64,000 bases of DNA, from positions 157,823,001 to 157,887,000 of the forward strand of contig NC_081295.1 of the NCBI RefSeq assembly GCF_030435805.1, read 5' to 3'. Below, piece after piece: positions 23,371 through 33,323 of this stretch (positions are counted from its first letter, which is position 1; the number at the start of each line of letters is the position of its first letter). The notes beneath the pieces are model-generated. The model did not search any database. It worked only from the letters and a program-made list of their open reading frames with translations, and was not told the DNA's origin. Position numbers and translations under genes: made by a program. The stretch is from Mustela lutreola (Eukaryota > Chordata > Mammalia > Carnivora > Mustelidae).

Positions 23371-23563
23371 ATTTTTTTTAGGTTATTTATTTATTTATTT
23401 GACAGAGATCACAAGTAGGCAGGCATGCAAGCACAGAGAGAGAGGAGGAAGCAGGCTCCCCACTGAGCAGAGAGCCCGATGTGGGGCTCAATCCCAGGAT
23501 CCTGGGGGCCATGACCTGAGCTGAAGGCAAAGGCTTTAACCCACTGAGCCACCCAGATGCCCC
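23371..23563 (-). mobile_element. Can-SINE, left of a tandem pair
   Basis: Target duplication tgtagctagactttttt at 23354-23370 and 23564-23580. Confidence 0.94.
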
Positions 23564-23580
23564 TGTAGCTAGACTTTTTT

Positions 23581-23594
23581 AAAGATTTTATTTG

Positions 23595-23629
<35 letters not shown>

Positions 23630-23768
23630 ATGGGAGAGGGAACACAAGCAGGGGGAGAGGGAGAGGGAGAAGCAGACTCCCACTGAGCTGGGAGCCCTGT
23701 GTGGTGCTGGATTCCAAGACCCTGGGATCATGACCTAAGTGGAAGGCAGAGGAGTCACCCAGCTGCCC
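23581..23768 (-). mobile_element. Can-SINE, right of a tandem pair
   Basis: Begins directly after the right target copy of the preceding SINE. It contains a (GA)n stretch and lacks part of the head. Confidence 0.88.
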
Positions 23769-23999
23769 AGCACTTAAAAAGAAGCATTTATTTGCATTAT
23801 AAAACTAAGTAACATTTGGATGGCTTTAGGAAGAACAAGGTATCTCTGTGAGAGCTGGGTTGCACCCTGACCTACAAAACTATAAGATAATAAATTTGTG
23901 GTGTGTTAAGATTAAAGCAAAACAAAAAAGAACAAGGTAGAACCAAACTGTTAGCAACAATGTCCGGGAAATTGGTAGGACAATACTCATAGCTACAAG

Positions 24000-25120
24000 A
24001 TTTTCAAGTCCTTGCATGGCTCAAGAAGAGAAGTGTATGATGTATCTCTTGCGAGTGAGCCCCGGGGAGACACCAGCACTCACCAGGCTGAGGACCAACC
24101 GAGGGGCCACTCTGTGTCTACAGGCACCTTCAGGTGGTAGAGCATAGCGCAATTCAAGACTAAGAAGCAACCATCACTTAGCAAACTAATGAGCCACAGT
24201 GTAAATACAGAAGGTGACAATCAGTAGAAACTTGGATAAAGGATATAAAGACTCCGCTCCCAGAAGAAGAAACATAAAAGGCCAACAAATATGTGAAGTA
24301 TGCTGAACCTCACCAGTAATCTGACAAATGCAGATTTGAAGAATACTTTTACCTTCATCTACTGGCAAAACATTTCAAGTTCAACAATGCCAAGGATTGG
24401 TAGAGTGCGGCAGACACTATCATTGGTTTCTAGGAATACAAATTTTGCACCAGCAGTACGGAGACCATTTTGGCAATATCTAGAAAAGCCGGAGATAGCC
24501 TCACTTTAAGATTCAACAATCCCGCTTCCAGATAAAGGATTTAGCAACTCCTCACAAACTGTCCAAGGAGCCACGTACAGTGATGTCCTTTGTGGCACTG
24601 CTGGGGAAGCAAATATTGGACATATATGTTCTTCAACAGGTTACCTACATAACAATTAAAGTTTAATTATCTGTGTCTCCTTCTGTCACAGGGAATGTGT
24701 GTGAAGTAGAAAACAGTGAACAAAAAAACGTAATAAATACGGGCTGTGGGACAGAGAAATAGTGCAAATTTTTATAGATATACACACATGTGGTAAAAAA
24801 TTAAAATGCACACTAGAAGGGTACGCATTGAGAGAGGAAGAGAAATGAAAACTGAGGGGTAAATTATTTTCTTAGAAAGATTTGGATAATGGGTTGGATA
24901 ATGGGTTTATGAGGTCTGTTGTATTCTCTGTATTTATAGTTTAAATATCTCATCATGAAGTTTAATTTTAATAAAAGAAAGTGTTTAGCATAAACGCTCA
25001 CATTATCACAGTAAAAAAATAATGCAGAAGTAAAGCAAGAGTCCAGGGCACTTGCAAAACTCCAAGTATGAGCCCATTTGCCCCACATACCATCGAGTCT
25101 CACCCACTCATCAGACATTG
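24000..25120 (+). mobile_element. Old L1 (end of ORF2 and 3' UTR)
   Basis: aacataaaaggccaacaaat, aacctcaccagtaatctgac and the following 250 bp resemble a diverged L1 ORF2 C-terminus; the rest fits an old 3' UTR. Limits approximate. Confidence 0.5.
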
Positions 25121-25404
25121 CCAGAATTTCTCAACTTTCAAAGCTCTGAATTAAATGCCTGAGGGAAATCACAAAGGGAAGAGAAACAGTGTTTGTCCTT
25201 AAGTGGCTAAAATGTTAACGGACAAAGCAAAATGCATCTACAGGTAATGATACTGGAAATTTCCCTAGAACACGTTCTGTTCCTTCTTAAAGTGATTCTT
25301 ACATCTTCGTAAATGCAGGGATCGTTGCTTCTCTAGAGAACCGGCAGTTTTTGTTGGATGAAAATTTACACAAGAGAATTGCAGGATCTAAGAACAAAGT
25401 GTGA

Positions 25405-25850
25405 CAGTTAAATGTAACGTGTCAACTCGGCTAGCTCTCTGCCCAGTCTTTTGGTCAAAAACCAGTCTAGTTGTTGCTGCAAATGTATTTTGATTAGATG
25501 TGATTAACATTTAAATCAGTTGACTTTGCGTGAAGCAGTCGACCCTCCATAACGCGGGGAGGTTTCATCCCATCAGCGGAAAGCCTTAAGAGAATATCCG
25601 AGTTCCCCCAAGGAAGAAGAAATCCTGCTTCCAGATTACCTCTGGATCAAGACTACAACACCACCCCTTGCCAGACTTGGCAGCCTGCCCTACACATTTC
25701 AGACTGTTGTGTGAGCCAATTTCTTAAAATAGATCTCTCCCTTTCTCTATCTGTGTCTCTTTCAACACAGACACACACACACACACATACACTCCCTCTC
25801 TCTCTCTCTCCTGGTGTGTTTCTCTAGAGAACCCTGACTAGCTCACAAAG
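25405..25850 (+). mobile_element. Ancient LTR-like repeat, sense
   Basis: Contains aaatgtaacgtgtcaactcgg, gattaacatttaaatcagttgac, ttcttaaaatagatctctcc and ends ctagagaaccctgacta. Same family as 440-840. Holds a (CA)n/(TC)n stretch at 25768-25810. Fossil; subfamily not determined. Confidence 0.6.
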
Positions 25851-25859
25851 TGAACCGAT

Positions 25860-27095
25860 GTTCAGTTGCTGAGAGAAAAACACCCGCTGTAACCCCCAGG
25901 AGACCAGCACAAACGGAGGGCTCAGGGAACTCCTAGACCCCTAACCCTTCCGCAGTTCAAAACATCATTCTCTCCTCATCAGGCCCCTATATGACCTACA
26001 GAACTTAGAAACTTCGCTGATTCAATAATCCAGCGACACAGGTTGAAGCTACACCTGGTAGCTTCACAATGTTCCTTTACTGCAGTCACAGAAAGCCTGA
26101 GGCTTCCCTCGATGCTTTGAGCAGACCATTAATATACTTAGGAACATTTTTTCCATTAACACATTCAATGTATAAAGTATAACCATCCCCCTTGTTTCTC
26201 ACTCACCTTTCACACTGTTGTAGGGGAGAGCACCTCAGTCCCCAAAGTCTTCCCCTCAGTAGGCTGTTCATTTCAGGCGACCAGAGGTGGCAACTTCCTT
26301 CAAGTTTCAGAGATTTTCACCAAGTACAGTCAGATTTCCTTCCATGCCGATTTGGACTCTCCCAGAGTTGTTGCATTTTGCTGAGATCCTAGGGCTTGGA
26401 ATGGACTCTGGTCATAGGTAAATGTCTTTGTGAGAGGTGTGATTGGCTTTTTCTGATTGGATCTGTCCTCTCTTTGTACCTGAAGACCCAATACAGAAAG
26501 AAGAGACATTTTAGCATTGTATGCTATCTACATACCTGGACATATTTTATTGTAAATCACCAAGAAATCAGTGGTCACAATTTCAAATTAAACAGTATGA
26601 GGATGGCCCCATACTACAATATAGGTCTACTATGTCTCATTCTCCTTGAAGTGAAAAGAATAAGGTGTATATTTTCACAGAATAACCTAGGTTGACCTCT
26701 AATTTTCTCTAGCTAGAAGGCTTTGTGGAAACTACTAAATGCAGCCAAACTCAGTATCGGCTCAGAGAAGTTTCACTGTTGCTAAATAAAAGAAGTCTTT
26801 AGCCTTTTCTTCAAGGCTAGGGAAATCGTGATCAGCAAGAATTTCCCCCTGATGTCAGCTCTCTGCTTACTTCTATGTTCTTAGAAAATAGCCTCTTTTC
26901 TTTCTACCTTTGCTCCTCATAATATTCTTTGGGCAGAAAAAAATACAGAAAATGAGATCTGGCTTTATCAAATGAAAATAGTCATCTCTTGAAATATTAT
27001 TAAAAACACTATTAATTTTCTATCAGGGAGCCAAAATCACATGATACATTAAAATAAGCCCTCCCTGATGAAGACTTAGCCCCAAGTTACCCGTA
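25860..27095. other. No recognisable feature
   Basis: Ordinary AT-rich sequence. Short open frames only (99 codons at most at 26396-26695), with no recognised domain. Confidence 0.4.
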
Positions 27096-27108
27096 TCAAC
27101 TCCCCCTT

Positions 27109-27306
27109 TTTTTTTTTTAAAGATTTTATTTATTTATTTGACAGAGAGAGAGCACAAGTAGACGGAGAGGCAGGCAGAGAGAGAGAGAGAGGGAAGCAGG
27201 CCCCCTGCTGAGCAGAGAGCCCGATGCGGGACTCGATCCCAGGACCCTGAGATCATGACCTGAGCTGAAGGCAGCGGCTTAACCCACTGAGCCACCCAGG
27301 CGCCCT
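27109..27306 (-). mobile_element. Can-SINE beside the tRNA-Val half
   Basis: Left flank tcaactcccc and right flank tcaactcccc show its target duplication, which is the same site that received the tRNA-Val half. Confidence 0.95.
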
Positions 27307-27381
27307 CAACTCCCCTTTTCTAGGAGGGGTTTCCGTAGTGTAGTGGTTATCACGTTCGCCTAACAACTCCCCTTTTCTAGG
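27307..27381. repeat. 18-bp target-site duplication around the tRNA-Val half
   Basis: Direct repeats of caactccccttttctagg at 27307-27324 and 27364-27381 bound the insert; the C at 27364 can belong to either the tRNA or the repeat. A partial third copy, caactcccc, lies at 27099-27107 on the far side of the adjacent minus-strand SINE, whose own target duplication overlaps the same site. Confidence 0.85.
27329..27364 (+). pseudogene. tRNA-Val-AAC 5'-half retrocopy
   Basis: These 36 nt match the 5' half of mammalian tRNA-Val-AAC from nucleotide 1 to the last base of the anticodon (ending GCCTAAC), after which homology stops. The A box is present (TAGTGTAGTGG) but there is no T arm or B box, so Pol III expression is not expected. 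The piece, with four extra bases (AGGG) before it, sits between perfect 18-bp repeats, caactccccttttctagg, at 27307-27324 and 27364-27381. It has no A tail. This fits LINE-driven insertion of a tRNA cut in the anticodon loop, the pattern known as mammalian tailless retropseudogenes. Confidence 0.85.
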
Positions 27382-27678
27382 TGATAATTTTATTTCAGGA
27401 AATCTTTAAGTTTAGGTCAGAGTCTCTCAGTTCACTGAGTGATACCTCCAAATTTAACTCTGGGGGAGCAGGATTTAGGGTATATCCCTTCTGTCCCAGA
27501 AGGCCCTGAATTATTAAACGATCTACCTTCTTCCCAATGACCAGCTGTGCGAACTAGGGATGGGGGGGCGCGAGAAGGGAGGAGGGAGGGAGAGAGGGAG
27601 AGGGAGAGGCCTGGGGAGAGAGGGAGTGCGCACTTTGCAAACCAGCTCCCACCGGGAGGCGGTGGGGTAGAGGGAGCC

Positions 27679-27698
27679 GGGGGGGGGGGGGGGGGGGG
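27679..27698. repeat. G20 homopolymer in a purine-rich tract
   Basis: Twenty consecutive G inside about 180 bp of nearly pure purine (27560-27740) with many GGGAGGGA units; a likely G-quadruplex or triplex former. Length may be affected by sequencing. Confidence 0.85.
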
Positions 27699-28278
27699 CA
27701 AGGGAGGGAGGGAGGGAGGAGCGGGAGGGAGGCGGATGGGGAGGGAGCGAGTCCACACTTCGCAAACCTCCCCCTGCCTCCCCCGGGAACCCAGCGCCGA
27801 GCTCACTCCCGGCCGAGCGCGCCTGCGGCGCTGCACCGGCCGGACCTCGGGGTGAAGGTCACGTTCGGGAAGGGGGAGGGGGCTGGGGGCGCGGGTGATG
27901 CACCCAGCGCGTCCGCGGAAGAAACCCTCCTCGCTCGAGCTGAGCCTCAGCCCGGGAAAGCTCGGGCGGGCTCCCAGCCCTGCGCCCCGGCCCGGCAGCT
28001 AAGCGAAGACGGGAGCCGGTGCCCAAACCTCCCAGCTCAGGGCTGACGCAGGCGAACGCCAAGTGCGTTCTTCCCGGACGCGGGAGGGACCGAAGCCGCT
28101 CGCGATCCGCCCGGTGCGCGAGCACAGGCCGGGGCTGCGGGCGCGCGCAGGGGTCCAGCCGCGAGGCTCTGCGCACGCCCCCGCCGACCGCCAGCGCGCG
28201 GGAGCAGGACGCTGACCTTTCGGAGCCTGCGGGAACCCGCTGCCGCAGCAAGAAAAAAGCGATTTCCCCGCCGGCGAG

Positions 28279-28282
28279 AAAA
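28279..28282 (-). terminator. Pol III terminator of tRNA-Ala-AGC
   Basis: TTTT on the minus strand, about 5 nt downstream of the tRNA, with a second longer T-run a little further on (plus-strand gaaaaaagc at about 28250). Confidence 0.8.
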
Positions 28283-28286
28283 GGAA

Positions 28287-28358
28287 TGGAGATGCTGGGG
28301 ATCGAACCCGGGACCTCATGCATGCTAAGCATGCGCTCTACCACTGAGCTACATCCCC
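28287..28358 (-). tRNA. TRA-AGC: tRNA-Ala (anticodon AGC)
   Basis: A 72-nt alanine tRNA; A34 is normally deaminated to inosine, which reads GCU, GCC and GCA. The acceptor GGGGATG pairs with CATCTCC with G3:U70 kept. The anticodon arm is CATGC-TTAGCAT-GCATG. The A box TAGCTCAGTGG and B box GGTTCGATCCC are canonical. A TTTT terminator begins 5 nt past the 3' end. The gene lies within a CpG-rich tract (27540-29270), with a good CTCF-like motif about 335 bp upstream. No substitution is seen that would disturb folding. Confidence 0.97.
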
Positions 28359-28692
28359 ACTGCACAAAACAGTGCTTTTCTAAGCTGCCTTCATGAAATG
28401 GAGCCAATTCACCCCCTTCCGCGTCTCAAACGAACCTGTCCCGCTCTCGGTGACGGAGAGCTGGAATTTCCACTCTTCCCCGGGAAGGCGCCCGGACCAA
28501 CCCGCATCCGCCGGCTCCGGGACGCGGAGAACGCGCCGGGCGGGGATCCCGCCGAGAAACACCAGTCGAGCACTCTTCTCTTTTTCCCCAAAAGGTCTGT
28601 GGACCAATGACTGTCTTTAACTAAGGAAGACACCAGAGTACCCCGAGTCCGCGCATTCCTGCACCCCGTTCCCGGGCTCCGGACGCCGCCGG

Positions 28693-28706
28693 GCGCCCTC
28701 TGCTAG
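28693..28706 (-). promoter_or_regulatory. CTCF-like motif
   Basis: On the minus strand CTAGCAGAGGGCGC matches the CTCF core CCASYAGRKGGCRS at 13 of 14 positions by eye. It lies about 335 bp upstream of tRNA-Ala-AGC. Confidence 0.45.
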
Positions 28707-29360
28707 ATAACTGGGAGCCGGGGCAGGGATTGTTACGGAGCAACCTTGCACCGCGAACAGCTGGAGGGCTGAAGGCGAGAGATGCTGGACTGCTGCCTGC
28801 GGCCTACTGACCCCCATTTTATGCAAAAATGCCAGCCCAATCCAGAGACTGAATCCTCAGACCCCGCTCCGATGCAAAGAAGGGAGAAACGCGGTACTTC
28901 CGAGACGGAGCTGAAACGTCCGCCTCCCCGGTGCCTCACGCGCTGCAGAAGGAGTGGGTCTCCCGCGGTCTCGGCCCCTTTCTCCCCCGGGGCGCGCCCC
29001 GAGAATGCAGGGCCCGCGCCCGGCGACCTGTGAGCCAGTCTGCAAGGATGGAGGGTATGCCAGGGAGAAAGGAGGGGAGCTGAGGCTGACGCTTGCAGGG
29101 GCGCCGGCGTGCGTGTGGCTCGGGGCAGCGGCACTGGGGGACGGGGCGGGGGCGGGGGCGGGAGGAGGAGCCCCGGCCGCGGGCGCCGGCGCGGTCCCAG
29201 GGCTCCAGCACACCTCCTCCTGGCACCTGGCCGATGGAGCCTGAAGTGTGGTCCAGCGGCAGGGATGGGGGCCCCACACGGTTTGCGCAAATCGTGAGTA
29301 TCTGAAATAATTAGGGCCCAACCCTTTCTGTTGCCCATGATTGCTTCAGTGGCAGGTATG

Positions 29361-29374
29361 CGACCCTCTGGTGG
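29361..29374 (-). promoter_or_regulatory. Second CTCF-like motif
   Basis: Minus-strand CCACCAGAGGGTCG matches the same core at 12 of 14 positions, in the same orientation as the one at 28693 and about 655 bp away. Confidence 0.35.
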
Positions 29375-29579
29375 CTGACACACTAGCCAGCCAGGGTTTT
29401 GTCAGCATCAAAAGGGAAACGGGAGAAGAACAGTGACACTGCTTTTCAGCCTTCCAAGTTGATTTGCAAGGAGTATTGGTTCTGATAATAGTCAGGTATC
29501 TTGAGAGAAACAGATAACAATTATTTTTGTAAATAATGATTATTTGCCAAAGAACATTTTTTAAAGTCTTGCTGTGAAT

Positions 29580-29945
29580 ATTAGTTATCTATTGCTGAGT
29601 AGTACTCCAAATTTTAATGGGTTAAGGAAGTAAATGTTTATAATCTGGATTGTGTGGGTCAGAACTCCAGAGCAGCTTGGCTGGGTTCTGGCCCCAGGTG
29701 TCCTGTGAAGCAGAGCTCAGGTGTCCACAGGGCCTGCGGCCAGGAGGTTTGACTCTGTCTGCAAAATGCTTTCAAGATGTTGGGAGGAGGCCTCAGTCCC
29801 TGCTCAGCTAGGACTCCACCCACTGATTTACGCAGGAGGGAACTCCCCAAAGGTGTTAATCAGGAGGGAAGGGTCTCAGCCAGGCTTCTTGAACGCTAGC
29901 TAAGACACTGTGTCATCCTTAACTGTGCCTCACTGCTGACCACAG
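29580..29945. mobile_element. Ancient repeat-like sequence
   Basis: ttagttatctattgctgagtag and ggtcagaactccagagcagcttggctgggttct look like an old MER-type repeat. Class uncertain. Confidence 0.35.
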
Positions 29946-30089
29946 CAACTGGCATAAGTAAATATTGGAATCATTTTTTAGAAAGAGTGAAAGAGTGACT
30001 GGATATTGTATACATGAATAAACAGAATGTTTTCTGTTAGGAGATTTTAAATGAAAAGGCGACCTACTAACAGCGGGGCGGGGGGAATT

Positions 30090-30475
30090 TTGCAAATCAT
30101 CTATCTGGTTAGTTAGCTGATAAGGGATTAATATCCAAAATATATAAAGAACCCATACAATTCAATAGCAAAATTGAACAAATGATCCAATTTAAAAATA
30201 GGCAGAGGAACTGAACATTTTCCCAAAGATATACAAATGACCAAAAGGTATGTGAAAAAGTGTTCAACATTACTCATCATCAGAGAAATAAAATAAAAGC
30301 CACAATGAGATCACCCCTCACACCTGTTCCAACGGCTGTCAGCAAAAAGACAAGACTGTGGAGAACAGGGAGCCCTTCTGCATTTGCACAGCCACTAGGG
30401 AAAAAAGTACAGAGCTTCCTCAAAAAACACAGAACTACTATGGATCCAGCAATTCTACTTCTGGGGGTCTACTGA
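30090..30475 (+). mobile_element. L1 ORF2 C-terminal fragment
   Basis: gataagggattaatatccaa, gtgttcaacattactcatca and ggatccagcaattctacttct follow L1 ORF2, with private deletions. It ends abruptly at an LTR end (TGACGTGGG). Its last 162 bp belong to the inverted repeat. Confidence 0.85.
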
Positions 30476-30592
30476 CGTGGGAAGGATGTTAGGATTCGAA
30501 GCCAACGGCCAGGAAAGAATTCTTGAGATGTCTTTATGTAAGAAGGTGGTTTTATTAGACCCCGGGGACAGGACCTGTGGGCTGGAAGAGCT
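30314..30592 (+). repeat. Inverted repeat, left arm (279 bp)
   Basis: Reverse-complement match to 32822-32905 plus 33129-33323; no gaps once the SINE in the right arm is removed, and only three differences, all near the outer LTR end. The arm crosses an L1/LTR junction at 30475/30476. Confidence 0.95.
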
Positions 30593-30665
30593 GCGCCGGG
30601 TTCATGAGGAGTGGCCCGTCACACAGTTTCAAGTTGGGTCGGGGTCAGGGACAGCACAAACATCC
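30476..30665 (-). mobile_element. ERV LTR end, antisense
   Basis: The U5 end and polyadenylation region of an ERV1-like LTR (terminal TTCCCACGTCA in LTR orientation). Only the 3' part is present. Fossil. Confidence 0.65.
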
Positions 30666-30669
30666 AAGG

Positions 30670-30872
30670 TTTTATCACCTCTCGATTTCCGTACTTTCAT
30701 CCTCTGGTAACCACTTTTCTGCTGTTTTTATGAGTTTGACTTTTTGCCCCTCCTTCCCCATGGAAGTGGTACCATGCAGTTTGTCTTTCTCTGACTTACT
30801 TCACTTAACATAATGCCCTGAAGGTCCTTGGATGCTGTCACAAATGGCAGCGTCTCCCTCCTTCTAGTGGTG
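30670..30872 (-). mobile_element. L1 3' region, antisense
   Basis: gcagtttgtctttctctgacttacttcacttaacataatgcc is reverse L1 end of ORF2. It continues at 31611-31750 after the solo LTR. Confidence 0.75.
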
Positions 30873-30876
30873 GCAA

Positions 30877-31606
30877 TGATGAGGGAGCAGGAGGCTGGCT
30901 GAGGATGGAGCAGGGGCTGGTGCCTTGCACCCCCTCTCCACCCACTCCCCTTGGTAATATGTGTGACATTCCACAGGCACCCCTGACTGCCCTAAAAGAA
31001 GAACAAATAGTTAACTTGCAGAGATCACAGTCCTGAAAGGCAGGAGTCTCTCCTGGTTTACAAATGTCCTTGAGATTTACAACAAAGAAGTTGCCTTATC
31101 AATAGCCCAATTTCCAAAGACACATAACTCAGTTCCTCAAGCCCTAACATCACCCTCCTCTCCATAAAAAACTGAAGGAGACGGATGTAGAAGGAAAAGT
31201 AAATAAAGTTAAATTTCTTTTAAGACCTAAATCTCACTAACAAGGACGTTTGATAGCAGGAATGTAACATTCCACCAGGAGACTCCCAATTGTCTTTATG
31301 TTAGTGCCTCATTAGAGGGAAAGTGGCCTTGGCTTGATAGTAACCAGGCCTTCCATATCCTGACAGTCTTCTTTATCCCAATAGCCCTTCTGAACACCCC
31401 TTTGTCCTCACCTACCCAACTCCTGTGTATATAACCAGCCACTCCTCACAACCCGGGGCAGCCGCATCTCTGCCTGCCCACGGGTCCTGTCCCCGTGCTC
31501 TAATAAACCACCTTTTTGCACCAGAGACGTCTTAAGAATTCTTTCTTTAGCCGTCGGCTCCGAACCTCACCCCACCGAACCTCACCTAGGTTCAAGAACT
31601 TCATCA
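30877..31606 (+). mobile_element. Solo LTR, ERV1-like
   Basis: About 730 bp, with termini TGATGAGG...TTCATCA. Probable 4-bp target duplication gcaa/gtaa, a TATA-like gtatataacc at about 31426 and AATAAA at about 31502. It splits an antisense L1. A 4-bp duplication is typical of class I (gammaretrovirus-like) ERVs. No internal region remains; looks like a whole solo LTR. Confidence 0.7.
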
Positions 31607-31610
31607 GTAA

Positions 31611-31750
31611 TAGTGCACTGAATACATAGACCACATCTTCTTTATCCATTCATCTCTTGATGGACGCCATGTGTTGCTACTGTGATCAATGCTACAGTGA
31701 ACGTGGGAGTATGGGTATCTTTGATATCTGCTTTAATTTCCTTTGAGTAT
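31611..31750 (-). mobile_element. L1 ORF2 fragment, antisense
   Basis: accacatcttctttatccattcatctcttgatgga is reverse L1 ORF2; it is the continuation of 30670-30872. Confidence 0.8.
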
Positions 31751-32535
31751 TGAAGGGTGGTGGTTCTAGTCACCAAATTCCACTGTGTGTGTGCAGGCAG
31801 CTTTCCCACACCAGTAAGCAATGCTCTGTATATCAGCCAAGTGTCCAGTCATTCGGCTGAATTCTGACACTATTTTCTGGAGGCCTAATGAGATCCCATA
31901 GATTAAGGGCTCGATCCAGCAAAGAACGGTTTCTCTTCCCACTCACTGTCCCTCCTTCAGACACCAGCACTGTACTTCTCACTGACTGGCTAGAAATCAG
32001 AGGTTTCCATGACCCACTCTTCTTGGGTTTGATAAATTTTCTAGAACAGCTCACATTATTCAGAGAAACATTTTACTTACTCAGTTAAAAGGATATAATT
32101 CAGAAACAGCCAGATGGCAGAGATGCTCAGGAAAAGGGCATGGCGCTTCTGTGCCCACCAAGTGCACGGCTCACATCAGATATCTACGTGATCGCAGACC
32201 CAGAAGCCCTCCAAGTCCTCTTCTCTGAGGTTTTTATGTGGAGAAGTCTCCACGCCTAGGTAATGGCAGGACTGATTAAATCATTGTCCGCTGCCGATTG
32301 ATTGATTGATCCTCCCGTCCTTCTGTCCCTGAAGGTCAGAGAGGTAAGACTGAGAGCTCCAACCTTTAATCTCAGAGCTGGTCTCCTGGCAACCAGCCTC
32401 CCACTCTAGGTGCAACCACTATTAACATAACAAAAGTCACCTTTGTTGCTGTAAGGATGTAGGAAATTCTATAGGCTTTAGGAGCTCGGAGCAGAAAGCA
32501 GAATACGTATTTCCTAGTACAAACCACAATATCAC
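31750..32535 (-). mobile_element. Ancient LTR-like repeat (family A), second copy
   Basis: Shares several blocks with 10489-11500, including ggctgaattctgacactatt and ctttaggagctcgg. Fossil; strand and name uncertain. Confidence 0.45.
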
Positions 32536-32544
32536 AGATATACA

Positions 32545-33080
32545 TGATGTGGGAAACAAAAGCAAGAGAAAAATTAAATTTCCTTAGTACTTAAGCCCAT
32601 TCACAACTCCTTAAAACAGGCAGAGTGACCTTCCTCCAGAAACTTCACTGGATGTTGACACTTTGCTAAGGGCAAAAGGCAGTCACCGGCCAGATTCCCA
32701 GGACCTTTAAGTCTGCTTTAACAAATAAAAATTCTTTTGGAAATTTCTATCTCTACCACCCTTGCCCAAGATATATGCTGGCAATCATGCCCCAAGCCTG
32801 TGGCCCCGGATATACCTTTGAAGCTCTTCCTGCCCACAGCTCCTGTCCCCGGGGTTTAATAAAACCACCTTCTTACATAAAGACATCTCAAGAATTCTTT
32901 CCTGGGGGCGCCTGGGTGGCTCAGTGGGTTAAGCTGCTGCCTTCGGCTCGGGTCATGATCTCAGAGTCCTGGGATCGAGTCCCGCATCGGGCTCTCTGCT
33001 CGGCAGAGAGCCTGCTTCTCTCTCTCTCTCTGGCTGCCTCTCTGTCTACTTGTGATTTCTCTCTGTCAAATTAATAAATA

Positions 33081-33117
<37 letters not shown>

Positions 33118-33172
33118 TTCTTTCCTGGCCGTTGGCTTCGAATCCTAACATCCTTCCCACGTCAGTAGACCC
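32545..33172 (+). mobile_element. ERV1-like LTR, sense
   Basis: Ends TTCCCACGTCA, with a polyadenylation signal in ggtttaataaaacc (about 32858). Related to, but diverged from, the solo LTR at 30877. Its 3' part is inside the inverted repeat and it is split by a SINE. Left end uncertain. Confidence 0.6.
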
Positions 33173-33323
33173 CCAGAAGTAGAATTGCTGGATCCATAGT
33201 AGTTCTGTGTTTTTTGAGGAAGCTCTGTACTTTTTTCCCTAGTGGCTGTGCAAATGCAGAAGGGCTCCCTGTTCTCCACAGTCTTGTCTTTTTGCTGACA
33301 GCCGTTGGAACAGGTGTGAGGGG
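32822..33323 (-). repeat. Inverted repeat, right arm (279 bp plus SINE)
   Basis: Pairs with 30314-30592. The SINE and one target copy (32906-33128) inserted after the arm was duplicated. Confidence 0.95.
32906..33112 (+). mobile_element. Can-SINE in the inverted repeat
   Basis: Target duplication aagaattctttcctgg at 32890-32905 and 33113-33128; long, nearly pure A tail (33090-33114), which suggests a young insertion. Confidence 0.96.

Larger units (their letters stand above)
27540..29270. promoter_or_regulatory. CpG island containing tRNA-Ala-AGC
   Basis: About 1.7 kb, opening with a purine-rich G tract (27560-27740) and then typical CpG-dense sequence around the Ala-AGC gene. A second CpG-dense core with GGGGCGGGG boxes (Sp1-like) lies at 29130-29170. 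No coding gene is recognised. Confidence 0.75.

Noticed and set aside
33130-33160. ttcgaatcc as a tRNA B box
   Set aside because: It lies in the U5-like end of an LTR with no A box or cloverleaf nearby.
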